Part shown: piece by piece, positions 16,480 to 25,631 of the stretch
Numbering within the stretch: position 1 is the first letter of the stretch
How the letters are laid out: every line of letters starts with the position of its first letter
Assembly: GCA_902614235.1 (NCBI GenBank)
Contig: CACMKG010000004.1
Location: 1 to 64,000 of the forward strand
Direction of reading: 5' to 3'
DNA: 64,000 nt
Source: an uncultured SAR86 cluster bacterium
GTDB lineage: Bacteria > Pseudomonadota > Gammaproteobacteria > Magnimaribacterales > AG-339-G14
The notes under the pieces: model-generated
Seen by the model: only the letters and a program-made list of their open reading frames with translations
Told to the model about the DNA's origin: nothing
Databases searched by the model: none
Translations under genes and position numbers: made by a program

Positions 16480-17050
16480 TTTTTGATGCTCCTAATAATT
16501 TTTTTAAATCTGCAAGAAGTTTTTTACCATCCACTTCTCCTGAATAATGCAAAATAACATTGCCGATAGGATCGACAACAAACATATTGGGTTGTGCAAA
16601 CGGATCGATTCCGTTCTTATTAAATGCCTCAGTAATTTTAGATTGATCTTTTACATCAATAAAATTTAAGTCAGGGTAAGTAGAAAAAAAGTTTTCAAGT
16701 TTTGGTTTGATTTCTAATGGAGCAGCAATGTATCTTTTTACGCGAGTTTGTTGCCTAGCCAAAAGGACATTTACTTGTCTTGCAACGTATATTAAGTCTG
16801 CACAGCTTTCGAGACATGTGTCGTTGATAAAATGAACTAACATCCATTTTCTTTCCATGCTGTCGACGTTTAAATTTTGATAATCTAATTCTAAATTAAG
16901 ATTTCCTACATCGATTGGGTCAGTAAGCAAATGTCCATAATTCACTCTTTCTTCAGGCCCATATCCAGAGTAATACCAAACCGTACTAACTGTGATAACA
17001 AGAATAGGTGTTAAAAAAATTAGCAGTGCTGTTATAAAACCCTTATTCAT
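16472..17050 (-). CDS. SCO-like thioredoxin-fold assembly protein of the oxidase locus
   Basis: The ATG at 17050 is preferred to the GTG at 17065; it overlaps the SURF1 stop by 8 bases. The protein has one N-terminal membrane helix (about 5-25) and a periplasmic thioredoxin-like domain with FINDTCLESCADLIYVA, a Cys-x3-Cys motif like SCO proteins, and a cis-Pro-like QPNMFVVDPIGNVILHYSG. The distal copper-binding His of true SCO proteins is not evident. Such genes recur between SURF1 and ctaA in gammaproteobacteria. A thiol-redox or copper-handling job in oxidase assembly is inferred from place and fold. Confidence 0.75.
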   Translation of the reverse strand: MNKGFITALLIFLTPILVITVSTVWYYSGYGPEERVNYGHLLTDPIDVGNLNLELDYQNLNVDSMERKWMLVHFINDTCLESCADLIYVARQVNVLLARQQTRVKRYIAAPLEIKPKLENFFSTYPDLNFIDVKDQSKITEAFNKNGIDPFAQPNMFVVDPIGNVILHYSGEVDGKKLLADLKKLLGASKIG

Positions 17051-17750
17051 TGCCTTTTGTCTCACCTTTTCTTAAAAAAAATACGTACCCTACAATCAAA
17101 ACTATTGCTAATCCAAACCATTGAACAGCGTATCCAAAATGTCTGAAAGAACTTAAATTGATAGGCTGCCAAGTTTTAACAAAGGCTGATTCAGACAATT
17201 CCGATAATTCCAATATGTAAGGTGATAAAGGTTTTCCAAGAAAATTAGATAGCTCTCTTAGATTTACAGTTTGCACTAAGATCGGATTACTTTTTTTATT
17301 CATTTTTTGATTTTCTAGTACAAAATCTTTTGATTCGGGTCTTAAAACTCCTTGTATTTTTAAAATATTTTTTGAACTTTTTATCATTGGTAAGTTAGAT
17401 CTATCCTCTAATTCAACCCATCCTCTAGAAACTAAAACTAAACCACTATTGGTGGTTTCAAATGGTGAAAACACTTTCAATCCAGGTTTGCCATTATGAA
17501 TTCTGTTGTCTAAAAAAAATATATTTTCTAAATATCTTCCTTCTAAAACAACGTTTCGATATAAATCAGATTCTAGAAAAGTATTATATTTGATCTCTTT
17601 CACAGGTTGAGATTGACGTTCTAAAAAAGTATTTTCTAATTCTTTTTTATTATAGCCTCTGTCTATTTGCCAAACTCCAAGAGATAATACTAATAGTAAT
17701 AATAAAAAAAAAGTTAACGAAGCTTTCCAATTACTTATCAAGATATTCAT
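17043..17750 (-). CDS. SURF1 family cytochrome oxidase assembly protein
   Basis: A 235-residue protein with two membrane helices, one at each end (about 11-27 and 207-227), and a soluble periplasmic domain between them, the SURF1/Shy1 layout. Characteristic segments are LGVWQIDRGYNKKELE, LDNRIHNGKPGLKVFSPF, VLVSRGWVE and FRHFGYAVQWFGLAIVL. Members help insert heme A into subunit I. It is divergent from the tiny DUF2909 gene, with only 14 bases between the starts, and begins the assembly half of the locus. Confidence 0.9.
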   Translation of the reverse strand: MNILISNWKASLTFFLLLLLVLSLGVWQIDRGYNKKELENTFLERQSQPVKEIKYNTFLESDLYRNVVLEGRYLENIFFLDNRIHNGKPGLKVFSPFETTNSGLVLVSRGWVELEDRSNLPMIKSSKNILKIQGVLRPESKDFVLENQKMNKKSNPILVQTVNLRELSNFLGKPLSPYILELSELSESAFVKTWQPINLSSFRHFGYAVQWFGLAIVLIVGYVFFLRKGETKGNE

Positions 17751-17764
17751 TCTATAATTTAAAA

Positions 17765-17974
17765 ATGATATTTAAAATAATCATAGTCCTGCTAGCAGCT
17801 GCAATGTTGATAAGTCTTTTTTCTAGTGCTTTTTTTCTTGTTAAAGACAAAGGAAATACAGAGAGGGCCCAGAATACTTTAAGAATTCGTGTGACAATTG
17901 CTGTTTTAATTATGATTACCGTAGCCATTGGCATTTATACCGGTCAACTTGGTGTAAATATTCCTTTTGGCTAG
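17765..17974 (+). CDS. DUF2909 twin-transmembrane small protein
   Basis: A 69-residue protein with two helices (about 3-27 and 44-62) joined by a basic turn (KDKGNTERAQNTLRIRV). Small twin-membrane DUF2909 proteins sit at exactly this place, opposite SURF1 and next to subunit III, in many gammaproteobacterial oxidase loci. It runs against its neighbours; its stop overlaps the end of ctaE by 4 bases. A minor structural or assembly role is presumed from context. Confidence 0.75.
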   Translation: MIFKIIIVLLAAAMLISLFSSAFFLVKDKGNTERAQNTLRIRVTIAVLIMITVAIGIYTGQLGVNIPFG

Positions 17975-18873
17975 AAAATATAAACTACCAGCACTAAAAG
18001 AATCCAAACCACATCCACAAAGTGCCAGTACCAAGATCCAGCTGCTAAGCCAAAATGATCGTGATCACTGAAAGCGCCGCCAAAACCTCTAATGGTCATT
18101 ATTGTAAGTATTATGGCACCAAGACAAACATGGAATCCGTGAAAGCCAGTCAATAAAAAGAAAGTTGTTCCGTATATTCCTGCTCCAAGCGTCAAACCCA
18201 TATGTGTGTAGGCTTCGTAATATTCCAAGCCTTGGAGAAACACGAATACATACCCAAGAGTCAAAGTTGCCACCATCCACAATTTAAAAGCTGTCCTGTT
18301 CCCTTTTCTTAGGCCTGCTTCGGCCAAAGCAATTGTGCCACTAGAAGTTATCAAACAAAGCGTATTCCAGAAGGGTAGCCAAGTATGTAGTTTTGAAACT
18401 GCTGGTATCGACATGCTGTGGTGAGCTCCAGGAAATTGTTCGTTATCCGGAGTAACTAGAAGAGGCCAAGCCGCTTCGAATCCTGGCCATAAAATATTCG
18501 ATATTGCTTTTTCTCCCTCTCCACCTAACCAAGGCACAGCAAAGAGTCGCACGTATCCCAATGCTAAAAAGAAAGCAAAAAAGAACATAACTTCTGAAAA
18601 AATAAACCAGGCCATACCCCAAACAAACGATTGATTTAATTGACCGCTATACATGCCAGAATCATTTTCCTTAATGACACTGCCAAACCAAAAAAACATG
18701 GTCCCCCAAATAACAGCAAAAGAGGTAATTAATAACCAATGCGCATTGGAGTCCTCTTCACCCCAGTTATTCATCGTAAAAGAAGCACCTAAGACAAAAA
18801 GCAAAAGCCCAAAAGCCATAAAAATTGGCATTCTGCTGCTTGCTGGAACGTAATATGAAGAATCAGAACTCAT
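17971..18873 (-). CDS. ctaE: Cytochrome c oxidase subunit III
   Basis: A 300-residue inner-membrane subunit with about seven helices. The conserved FVWGMAWFIFSEVMFFFAFF (about 84-103) contains the Glu of subunit III, GFHGFHVCLGAI and the terminal SWYWHFVDVVWILLVLVVYIF are classic. Subunit III supports proton uptake and stability of the catalytic core. The start codon overlaps the last base of ctaG's stop, fitting a single transcript ctaC-ctaD-ctaG-ctaE. Confidence 0.96.
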   Translation of the reverse strand: MSSDSSYYVPASSRMPIFMAFGLLLFVLGASFTMNNWGEEDSNAHWLLITSFAVIWGTMFFWFGSVIKENDSGMYSGQLNQSFVWGMAWFIFSEVMFFFAFFLALGYVRLFAVPWLGGEGEKAISNILWPGFEAAWPLLVTPDNEQFPGAHHSMSIPAVSKLHTWLPFWNTLCLITSSGTIALAEAGLRKGNRTAFKLWMVATLTLGYVFVFLQGLEYYEAYTHMGLTLGAGIYGTTFFLLTGFHGFHVCLGAIILTIMTIRGFGGAFSDHDHFGLAAGSWYWHFVDVVWILLVLVVYIF

Positions 18874-19409
18874 TAATTTTTTGCTTGGAGATTAGCAAAC
18901 TCCTCGGTCACATCAAATAAAGTATACCCCAAAGCCAACGAAGAAATATCATCGGGCAATTCCGGGTCGATAATGAATTTAACCGGGATAGTTATGGATT
19001 CGCCTGCTGCTAGAAATTGTTGCTCAAAACAAAAGCATTCTGTTTTATGAAAATACCTAGCTCCCCTTCCTGGAGAAACACTTGGGACAGCTTGAGCTAT
19101 CATTGGTTTATCTGTCGTGTTTGTAAACGTGAAGTCCATCAAATAATCTTGCCCTGTTTCCACTTTCATTTGTGGTGAACTTGATTTGAAAGACCATGGC
19201 ATTTGTTTGTTGTTGGAAGTGACAAAAGTAATTTTTACTTCTCTCGATGAAATCTCTTGATCGTACGTTGTAATAGTTGGTCCGGTAACTTTTCCATTCA
19301 ATCCTGTAATATCACAAAAAACATCGTACAAAGGTACTAAAGCAAACCCAAAGCCAAACATTCCAAAAGTAAAAAGGATTAATTTTAGAGTACTTTTTCG
19401 AGCTTCCAT
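18873..19409 (-). CDS. ctaG: Cytochrome c oxidase assembly protein CtaG (Cox11)
   Basis: Inserts copper into the CuB site of subunit I. The 178-residue protein has one N-terminal membrane anchor (about 9-28) and a periplasmic immunoglobulin-like domain. It carries the copper-binding CFCF motif (KTECFCFEQQ, about 125-134) and the conserved region VPLYDVFCDITGLNG directly after the anchor. It lies 6 bases downstream of ctaD. Confidence 0.95.
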   Translation of the reverse strand: MEARKSTLKLILFTFGMFGFGFALVPLYDVFCDITGLNGKVTGPTITTYDQEISSREVKITFVTSNNKQMPWSFKSSSPQMKVETGQDYLMDFTFTNTTDKPMIAQAVPSVSPGRGARYFHKTECFCFEQQFLAAGESITIPVKFIIDPELPDDISSLALGYTLFDVTEEFANLQAKN

Positions 19410-19415
19410 ATCTTA

Positions 19416-21023
19416 TTAAGAGCTAGATTTTAGGCTTTCCATTGATGGAGGTGAACTGAAAGTGTGATAAGGAGCTGGTGAATCTACAGTCCACTCAAAG
19501 CCTCTATCTTTTGCGCCTTCCCATACTTCGGTAGTAGCCGCTTTTCCATTATAGATACACTTGAGTACTATGAATAAGAAAAGAAGCTGAGAAATTCCAA
19601 ATAAGAACGCTCCTACACTGACCATCATGTTCCAGTCAGCAAATTGCATTGCATAGTCAGGTATTCTTCTTGGCATTCCTGCAAGTCCGACAAAATGCAT
19701 TGGGAAAAATGTCAAATTCACCGAAATGAATGACATCCAAAAATGAACTTTCCCAAGAGTTTCGTCGTACATTTTTCCAGTCCATTTTGGAATCCAATAA
19801 TAAGCTGCTGCTAAGAGCGAGAAAAGTGCTCCTGGAACAAGTACATAGTGAAAATGTGCTACGACAAAATAAGTATCGTGATATTGAAAGTCAGCCGGAG
19901 CAATAGCAAGCATAATTCCTGAAAGACCTCCGATTGTAAATAAAGCTACAAAGGCAATGGCGAACAACATTGGCGTTTCAAAAGTTAGTGATCCCTTAAA
20001 CATGGTAGACAACCAATTGAAAACTTTAACCCCCGTCGGAATCGCAATTAACATTGTCGAATACATAAAAAATAATTCACCCGCAATTGGCATGCCCACC
20101 GTGAACATGTGATGAGCCCATACAACAAAAGATAAAAGCGCAATTGATGCAATTGCATAAACCATGGATGAATATCCAAAAATTGGTTTTCTAGAAAAAG
20201 TCTCAATAATGTGAGAGACAATTCCAAAGGCCGGCAAGATCATAATATAAACTTCGGGATGACCAAAAAACCAAAAAATATGCTGGAAAAGGACAGGATC
20301 TCCACCGCCGCCGGCTTTAAAGAAACTTGTACCAGCGTGGATATCCATTAACATCATAGTTACGGCTCCAGCCAACACTGGCATCACGGCAATTAACAAG
20401 TAAGCTGTTATGAACCAAGACCATACAAAAAGAGGCATCTTCATGAGAGTCATCCCCGGTGCTCTCATATTTAAAATAGTAGTAATAATGTTTATGGAAC
20501 CCATAATCGATGAGGCCCCCATAATATGTACGGAGAAAATAAAAAATGTAACTGTGGGCGGTGCATACTCAGTTGATAAGGGTGCATAGAAAGTCCAGCC
20601 AAAATTTGGAGCTCCGCCTTCCATAAAGAAAGTACTCAAAAGTATTCCGAAAGCTACGGGCAAAATCCAAAAACTCAAGTTATTTAGCCTTGGCAAAGCC
20701 ATGTCGGGTGCTCCAATCTGCATAGGTATCATCCAGTTTGCAAACCCAACGAATGCCGGCATGATCACACCGAAGACCATAATCAAACCATGATTAGTTA
20801 CCATCTGATTATAGAATTCTGGAGATACAATTTGACTTCCTGGTTCAAAGAGCTCAGCTCTAATTACCATAGCCATTGCTCCACCAATGAATAGCATTAC
20901 CAAGCTGAACCATAGGTACATTGAACCAATGTCTTTATGGTTTGTAGTGTAAAGCCACCTTGAAAAACCTTTCGCCGGTCCGTGGTGGTGATCGTCGTGA
21001 TGTGAATCTATAACTGCACTCAT
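19416..21023 (-). CDS. ctaD: Cytochrome c oxidase subunit I
   Basis: The catalytic subunit that carries heme a and the heme a3-CuB centre, reducing O2 to water while pumping protons. The 535 residues form twelve helices. Heme and copper ligands are visible in NHGLIMVFGVIMPAFVGFAN, WFFGHPEVYIMILPAFG (His-Glu-Tyr region of CuB and the cross-linked Tyr), VWAHHMFTVGMP and VAHFHYVLVPGALF. The Glu in GHPEVY marks an A1-type proton path. A His-rich N-terminus (HHDDHHHG) precedes the first helix. Confidence 0.97.
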   Translation of the reverse strand: MSAVIDSHHDDHHHGPAKGFSRWLYTTNHKDIGSMYLWFSLVMLFIGGAMAMVIRAELFEPGSQIVSPEFYNQMVTNHGLIMVFGVIMPAFVGFANWMIPMQIGAPDMALPRLNNLSFWILPVAFGILLSTFFMEGGAPNFGWTFYAPLSTEYAPPTVTFFIFSVHIMGASSIMGSINIITTILNMRAPGMTLMKMPLFVWSWFITAYLLIAVMPVLAGAVTMMLMDIHAGTSFFKAGGGGDPVLFQHIFWFFGHPEVYIMILPAFGIVSHIIETFSRKPIFGYSSMVYAIASIALLSFVVWAHHMFTVGMPIAGELFFMYSTMLIAIPTGVKVFNWLSTMFKGSLTFETPMLFAIAFVALFTIGGLSGIMLAIAPADFQYHDTYFVVAHFHYVLVPGALFSLLAAAYYWIPKWTGKMYDETLGKVHFWMSFISVNLTFFPMHFVGLAGMPRRIPDYAMQFADWNMMVSVGAFLFGISQLLFLFIVLKCIYNGKAATTEVWEGAKDRGFEWTVDSPAPYHTFSSPPSMESLKSSS

Positions 21024-21038
21024 AATTTATTCCTTAAT

Positions 21039-22175
21039 TTAAAGTTTATTATTTTTATAATCTAAAATCTCTTTCGGGATGACTATTTTGCCATCGCCAG
21101 TTTCTGCATTACCCCAAGCCTGTCTTGTGTAAGTTATGACAGCTGCTATTTCAACTTCTGTCAGTTGCTCTGCATATGATGCCATTGCCGCGCCCTGCAC
21201 TCCTTCCATGAGAATTTCTATGTGTCTAGCTTTGTTTCTCATGACTATTTCACTTCCAACAAGCGAAGGAAAAACAGGTGGTATTCCTCTGCCGCCAACT
21301 TGATGACAAGCAACACAATTCTTTTGATAAGTAGCCTCTCCAATTTCCATGAGCTCGCTGGTGCTCCAAAGTTTCTCTGTTAAAAGAGCTTGTTGGATTT
21401 TTGCTTGTTTCTTATCGTTAATGAAAGTTGAATATTCTTCTGGTGACACTGCTTTGACCACAATTGGCATGTAACCATGATATTGACCACATAACTCAGT
21501 ACATTGTCCTCTGAAAACTCCAGGCTCATTAACATAAGTCCATCCCGTATTAACAAATCCTGGGATAGCATCTTGTTTTATCGCAAAATCAGGAACCCAC
21601 CAGGAGTGAATAACATCATTTGCAGTAATTAAAAATCTAACTCTTGTATTGGTTGGTATTACCAAAGGTTCATCAACTTCCAAAAGATAGTTTTCGTCTT
21701 TTGGAGCCAAATTATTTCTTTTGTCTAAGGAAGTTGAAAGATTGCTGAAAAAACCAACCTCGTCTTCAATGTATTCGTATTGCCATTTCCACTGATGACC
21801 CGTGATTAATATGTTTATATCGCCTTCTTGATCATCGTAAGCTTTGATCATTACCGAGGTCGCTGGTACCGCGAGCACAATTAATATCAACGCAAATAAT
21901 ACTGTCCAAGTGATTTCTAAAGCAGTGCTATCGTCGAAATCAGCTGGTTTTACGCCTTCTTTTTTTCTGTATTTAAAAAGGATGAAAGCCATTGCTAATA
22001 AAACAGCAATACCAATAGCAAGGCAAACGTAAAAGACTGTCATGTGAAGGCCAAATATTTCCTGACTCAGTTGAGTAGCTCCAGGGCTCATATTCAAGTC
22101 ATCCCAGGCTCCAAATGAAAAATTTGCAGTCAGCGCTGCCACAAGGCTTAATGAATATTTAATAGCTCTAAACAT
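21039..22175 (-). CDS. ctaC: Cytochrome c oxidase subunit II with fused cytochrome c domain
   Basis: Receives electrons from cytochrome c through the binuclear CuA site. The layout is a signal sequence (about 1-20), two membrane helices (about 40-70 and 85-105), and a CuA domain with the ligand cluster GQCTELCGQYHGYMP and upstream HSWWVPDF. A C-terminal class I cytochrome c domain has the heme motif CVACH and an axial Met probably in GAAMASYA. The fused cytochrome is normal for this oxidase type in gammaproteobacteria. ATG at 22175 is preferred over the TTG two codons earlier. Confidence 0.95.
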   Translation of the reverse strand: MFRAIKYSLSLVAALTANFSFGAWDDLNMSPGATQLSQEIFGLHMTVFYVCLAIGIAVLLAMAFILFKYRKKEGVKPADFDDSTALEITWTVLFALILIVLAVPATSVMIKAYDDQEGDINILITGHQWKWQYEYIEDEVGFFSNLSTSLDKRNNLAPKDENYLLEVDEPLVIPTNTRVRFLITANDVIHSWWVPDFAIKQDAIPGFVNTGWTYVNEPGVFRGQCTELCGQYHGYMPIVVKAVSPEEYSTFINDKKQAKIQQALLTEKLWSTSELMEIGEATYQKNCVACHQVGGRGIPPVFPSLVGSEIVMRNKARHIEILMEGVQGAAMASYAEQLTEVEIAAVITYTRQAWGNAETGDGKIVIPKEILDYKNNKL

Positions 22176-22219
22176 AAACAATTATTGTGATTTGAGCGTA
22201 ATTTTAGCTTATTAGGCTG

Positions 22220-23068
22220 TTACTCTCCATGCTTTGCGATGAGCTCTGAAGTGTCGGGTTTAAAGCCAGTCCAAAGAAAAAAAGATTCAGCGGCTTGTTC
22301 CACTAGCATGCCCCAGCCATCTATTACTGTGGGCACTTTAGCTCTATCAGCTAAATCCATAAAAGGCGTAAAAGCCTGAGAGTAGTATAAGTCAAGGGCT
22401 AGAGAGGTGTTTCTAAAAACAGATTCGTCTAAATTTAAATTTAGACTCGGATTTGTCGATACAGAAGTAGCATTGATTACTACGTCAAACTCAAAATCTT
22501 TCATCGCTTCTAAGCTTAAACTAGACGCTATAAGATTAGAACTTTTGCTTGTCTGTGACGCTTTAGAGCTGAATTCTTTAGCAATTCTCTCTGCTTTTTC
22601 TACTGTCCTGTTGGCAATGACAATGGACTTAGGTTGCTCTTTTAAAAGAGATGGCAAAATGCCTCGAGATGCTCCTCCAGCGCCTATTACCAAAATAGAT
22701 TTTTCTTTGATGCTTTGTTTTTTATTTACAGTTAAATCTTTTACCAGTCCGACCCCATCCGTACAATCACCTAAAATTTTGCCTTTGTTATTAAAGAGTA
22801 CATTTATAGCCTTTGTTATTTCTGCTCTATCCGAGATTTCGTCCGCTAAGCTTAGGCAATCTTCTTTAAAAGGAAGGGTGATGCTCAAGCCTTTGCCTCC
22901 ATCAAGAAAAAATGAATGAACCCAATCATCTAAATTGGATTTGCTCAATTCAACTTTGCTAAATTCGATATCTATGCCGGCTTGATAAGCAAAATCTTGA
23001 TGAATCTCAGGTGAACGACTGTGAGATATTGGCGACCCTATTACTGCTAGTTTTATTTTCTTAACCAT
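22220..23068 (-). CDS. aroE: Shikimate 5-dehydrogenase
   Basis: Reduces 3-dehydroshikimate to shikimate with NADPH in the aromatic amino acid pathway. The 282 residues include the substrate motif GSPISHSRSPEIHQDFAYQA (about 11-30), GLSITLPFKEDC (with the catalytic Lys), DGVGL, and the Rossmann motif VIGAGGASRGI (about 126-136). The gene overlaps tsaC by 16 bases; the purE-tsaC-aroE run appears to be one unit leading into the oxidase genes. Confidence 0.95.
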   Translation of the reverse strand: MVKKIKLAVIGSPISHSRSPEIHQDFAYQAGIDIEFSKVELSKSNLDDWVHSFFLDGGKGLSITLPFKEDCLSLADEISDRAEITKAINVLFNNKGKILGDCTDGVGLVKDLTVNKKQSIKEKSILVIGAGGASRGILPSLLKEQPKSIVIANRTVEKAERIAKEFSSKASQTSKSSNLIASSLSLEAMKDFEFDVVINATSVSTNPSLNLNLDESVFRNTSLALDLYYSQAFTPFMDLADRAKVPTVIDGWGMLVEQAAESFFLWTGFKPDTSELIAKHGE

Positions 23069-23589
23069 TCTTTACTTTCTAAATCTTGTATTGGCGTGGG
23101 CCTTTTTAAACTACCTAATTCTCCCTCAATAATAAGAACCTTGTCTTTGAAAAAAGTTCTTATTTCATTTGAATCTTTTGCAGGTTCATTTCCGCTAAGA
23201 TTAGCTGAGGTAGAACATATAGGCATTCCAAGAGTTTCTGTAAGTTTTATAACTGTTTTATGGCTACTTAATCTCAATGCAATTAATCCTGTTGGGCCCA
23301 AAAGCCATTTTGGAGTCCGAGACGAAGATGAAACAAGCCATGTATGAGGACCTGGCCATTTTGAATACATTCTTTTCTTTAGTTTTTCATCTAGATGTTC
23401 AGTAAATGGCGTCAATTGCTCCATAGATCCGCCTAGAATTATAATTCCTTTATTTTTAGGCCTTTTTTTAAGAAGAATTAGCTTTTTTACTGCTTTTTCT
23501 GAAAAAGGATTGCACCCAATGCCCCAAACTCCTTCCGTTGGATAAGCAAAAATCTGGTCTTTGAAGAATAAATTCTTTAAATCAGGCAT
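23053..23589 (-). CDS. tsaC: Threonylcarbamoyl-AMP synthase (Sua5/YrdC family)
   Basis: Makes the threonylcarbamoyl-AMP used for the t6A modification of ANN-decoding tRNAs. The 178 residues match the short TsaC form without the extra Sua5 domain. The motifs FAYPTEGVWGIGCNPF (about 14-29), KKRPKNKGIIILGG, PGPHTWLV and the end region MPICSTSANLSGNEPAKD are all in place. It shares one base with purE upstream and overlaps aroE downstream, so all three are tightly coupled. Confidence 0.93.
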   Translation of the reverse strand: MPDLKNLFFKDQIFAYPTEGVWGIGCNPFSEKAVKKLILLKKRPKNKGIIILGGSMEQLTPFTEHLDEKLKKRMYSKWPGPHTWLVSSSSRTPKWLLGPTGLIALRLSSHKTVIKLTETLGMPICSTSANLSGNEPAKDSNEIRTFFKDKVLIIEGELGSLKRPTPIQDLESKEWLRK

Positions 23590-24077
23590 TAGCTGGCCTG
23601 AAGTTCGTCATTTTCCTTCTTAAGTTGTTGTTTTTGTTGGATTCTTGCCTCTTTAATGGCATTTTCAAGCTTTTCGTTACTAATCGCCAACATTTGAGCA
23701 GCTAAATGCCCTGCATTTATCGCTCCAGCCTTTCCTATAGCTACTGTGGCAACAGGAACTCCTTTTGGCATTTGAACTGTCGACAATAAAGCATCGAAGC
23801 CATTGAGTGGACCGCCATCACCGGGTACACCGATGACTGGAACCGAAGTGTGCGCTGCAATATTTCCAGCCAAGTGAGCCGCCATACCAGCGATTCCAAT
23901 AAAAACTTTAGTGCCCGATGAAAGTTCAGTTTGAATATGTTCTTGAAGTACTTCCGGCATTCTGTGTGCGCTTAAAACATTGATAGAATTTTCCACCCCA
24001 AAACTATCTAAAACTTCTGCTGAGGCTTTAGCCAAATCAAGATCTGTTTTAGATCCTATTACTATTGAAACTTTCAA
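23589..24077 (-). CDS. purE: N5-carboxyaminoimidazole ribonucleotide mutase
   Basis: Rearranges N5-CAIR to CAIR in purine synthesis. The 162-residue class I PurE shows VIGSKTDLDLAKASAEVL (4-22), the active-site SAHRMPEVL, PVIGVPGDGGPLNG and LLSTVQMPKGVPVATVAIGK. Its usual partner purK is not next to it here. It is transcribed divergently from def with about 67 bases between the starts. Confidence 0.95.
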   Translation of the reverse strand: MKVSIVIGSKTDLDLAKASAEVLDSFGVENSINVLSAHRMPEVLQEHIQTELSSGTKVFIGIAGMAAHLAGNIAAHTSVPVIGVPGDGGPLNGFDALLSTVQMPKGVPVATVAIGKAGAINAGHLAAQMLAISNEKLENAIKEARIQQKQQLKKENDELQAS

Positions 24078-24144
24078 AAGTTACTCCATTAAATGTTAAT
24101 TAAAATTTATAACCTATAATAAATGTTTATCGTAATTAAATAAA

Positions 24145-24654
24145 ATGGCATTAAGAAATATATTAGTTTTTCCAGATCCAAGATTGAGGGAAGTTGCAGA
24201 GGAAGTAAAAGTTTTTGATGAAAAGCTAAAAATACTTTCAGAAGATCTTTTGGAGACTATGTATGAGTTCAATGGAATTGGATTAGCGGCAACTCAGATT
24301 GGGGTATCAAAAAGAATTCTAGTTTTAGATATCAGTGAAGAAAAAAACGAACCACAAGTTTTTGTCAATCCAAAAATTAAAATTTTAGAAGGCGAAGAAA
24401 CGGCAGGATATGAAGAAGGCTGTCTTTCCGTACCAAGTTTTTATGAGGAAGTAATTCGTCCAGTGAATGTTGAAATTACTTTCAATGATTTAGAAGGCAA
24501 TGAAAAGAAAATAAAACCAACCGGATTATTGAGTGTAGTTGTTCAACATGAAACAGATCACTTAGATGGAAAACTTATGGTTGATTATATTTCGTCGACG
24601 AAAAGAGGAAGGATAAGGTCTAAGTTATTGAAATTAAAAAAACAAAAAAAATGA
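24145..24654 (+). CDS. def: Peptide deformylase
   Basis: Removes the formyl group from the N-terminal Met of new proteins. The 169 residues carry the three deformylase motifs: GIGLAATQIG (about 45-54), EEGCLSVP with the metal-binding Cys, and QHETDHLDGKL with the HExxH metal site and catalytic Glu. A lysine-rich tail follows. The stop overlaps the start of fmt by 4 bases, the usual def-fmt arrangement. Confidence 0.96.
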   Translation: MALRNILVFPDPRLREVAEEVKVFDEKLKILSEDLLETMYEFNGIGLAATQIGVSKRILVLDISEEKNEPQVFVNPKIKILEGEETAGYEEGCLSVPSFYEEVIRPVNVEITFNDLEGNEKKIKPTGLLSVVVQHETDHLDGKLMVDYISSTKRGRIRSKLLKLKKQKK

Positions 24655-25583
24655 AAATTGTTTATGCTGCAACGCCTGAAATTTCAATTTCTTGTTTAGA
24701 AAAATTGTTAAATTCGTCTCATGAATTAAGTTTGATTTTGACTATGCCTGATAAGCCGTCTGGAAGAGGAAAAAAATTAATCCCTGGGCCAATAAAAAAA
24801 TATTGTATAGAAAATAGTTTGCCTTTTATTCAGCCTGAAAACTTAAATAATTTTGACCTTGAAAATAAACTTAAAGAGATTGCTCCAGACTTACTAATTG
24901 TATTTGCTTATGGAAAAATCATTCCTAAAAAGATATTTGAATTGCCAACTCACGGCTCTATAAATATCCATACTTCTCTTCTTCCGAGTTATCGTGGCGC
25001 TGCTCCTATACAAAGAGCAATAATAAATGGAGAAAAATCCTCAGGGATAACTTTCATGAAATTATCTGAAGGTTTGGACGAAGGGCCAATTTTAGAATAC
25101 TTTGAAATGGCAATAGAAGATGATGATACTGCAGGTACTTTGGCAGATAAAATGGCTGAAGTATCTTCTAATAAAATTATACAAACTGTTGATAATATTG
25201 AATTAAATAATTATAAAATAATAGAACAGGATCATTCAAAAGCTTCTTATGCAGACAAACTATTAAAGAAAGAATCTTGTATAGAATGGAACAACAAAGC
25301 TATGGATATTAAAAATATGATAAATGGTTATAGCCCTAACCCATGTGCATATACAATTTATAAAAAAGAAAGAATTAACGTTTATAGGGCAAAACTTAGT
25401 TCAACTAAAAGTGAAGGTGCCGGAAAAATTATGGAATTTTCAAGAAACAAACTCTTGATTGGTGCTGAGGATTTTTCGGTTGAATTATTGGAACTTTCTA
25501 GACCAGGTAAAAGAAAAATATCCATAGGTGCTTTTTACAATGGCTCTAAGGATTTTTTTAATCCTGGAAAATATATTACTTAA
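24651..25583 (+). CDS. fmt: Methionyl-tRNA formyltransferase
   Basis: Formylates initiator Met-tRNA using 10-formyltetrahydrofolate. The 310 residues contain the folate-domain signature INIHTSLLPSYRGAAPIQRA (about 104-123), with the catalytic Asn-His-Asp set, and a C-terminal OB-like domain starting near residue 205. The expected next gene rsmB, usual between fmt and trkA in gammaproteobacteria, is absent. Confidence 0.95.
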   Translation: MKIVYAATPEISISCLEKLLNSSHELSLILTMPDKPSGRGKKLIPGPIKKYCIENSLPFIQPENLNNFDLENKLKEIAPDLLIVFAYGKIIPKKIFELPTHGSINIHTSLLPSYRGAAPIQRAIINGEKSSGITFMKLSEGLDEGPILEYFEMAIEDDDTAGTLADKMAEVSSNKIIQTVDNIELNNYKIIEQDHSKASYADKLLKKESCIEWNNKAMDIKNMINGYSPNPCAYTIYKKERINVYRAKLSSTKSEGAGKIMEFSRNKLLIGAEDFSVELLELSRPGKRKISIGAFYNGSKDFFNPGKYIT

Positions 25584-25631
25584 AGTTCACAAATATTTAA
25601 GTAAGAGTATAATTTTTACAGGTAAAAAAAC

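Noticed and set aside
22407-22919. 170-codon plus-strand ORF opposite aroE
   Set aside because: Long, but fully antisense to a well-conserved enzyme; no ribosome site or recognisable domain.
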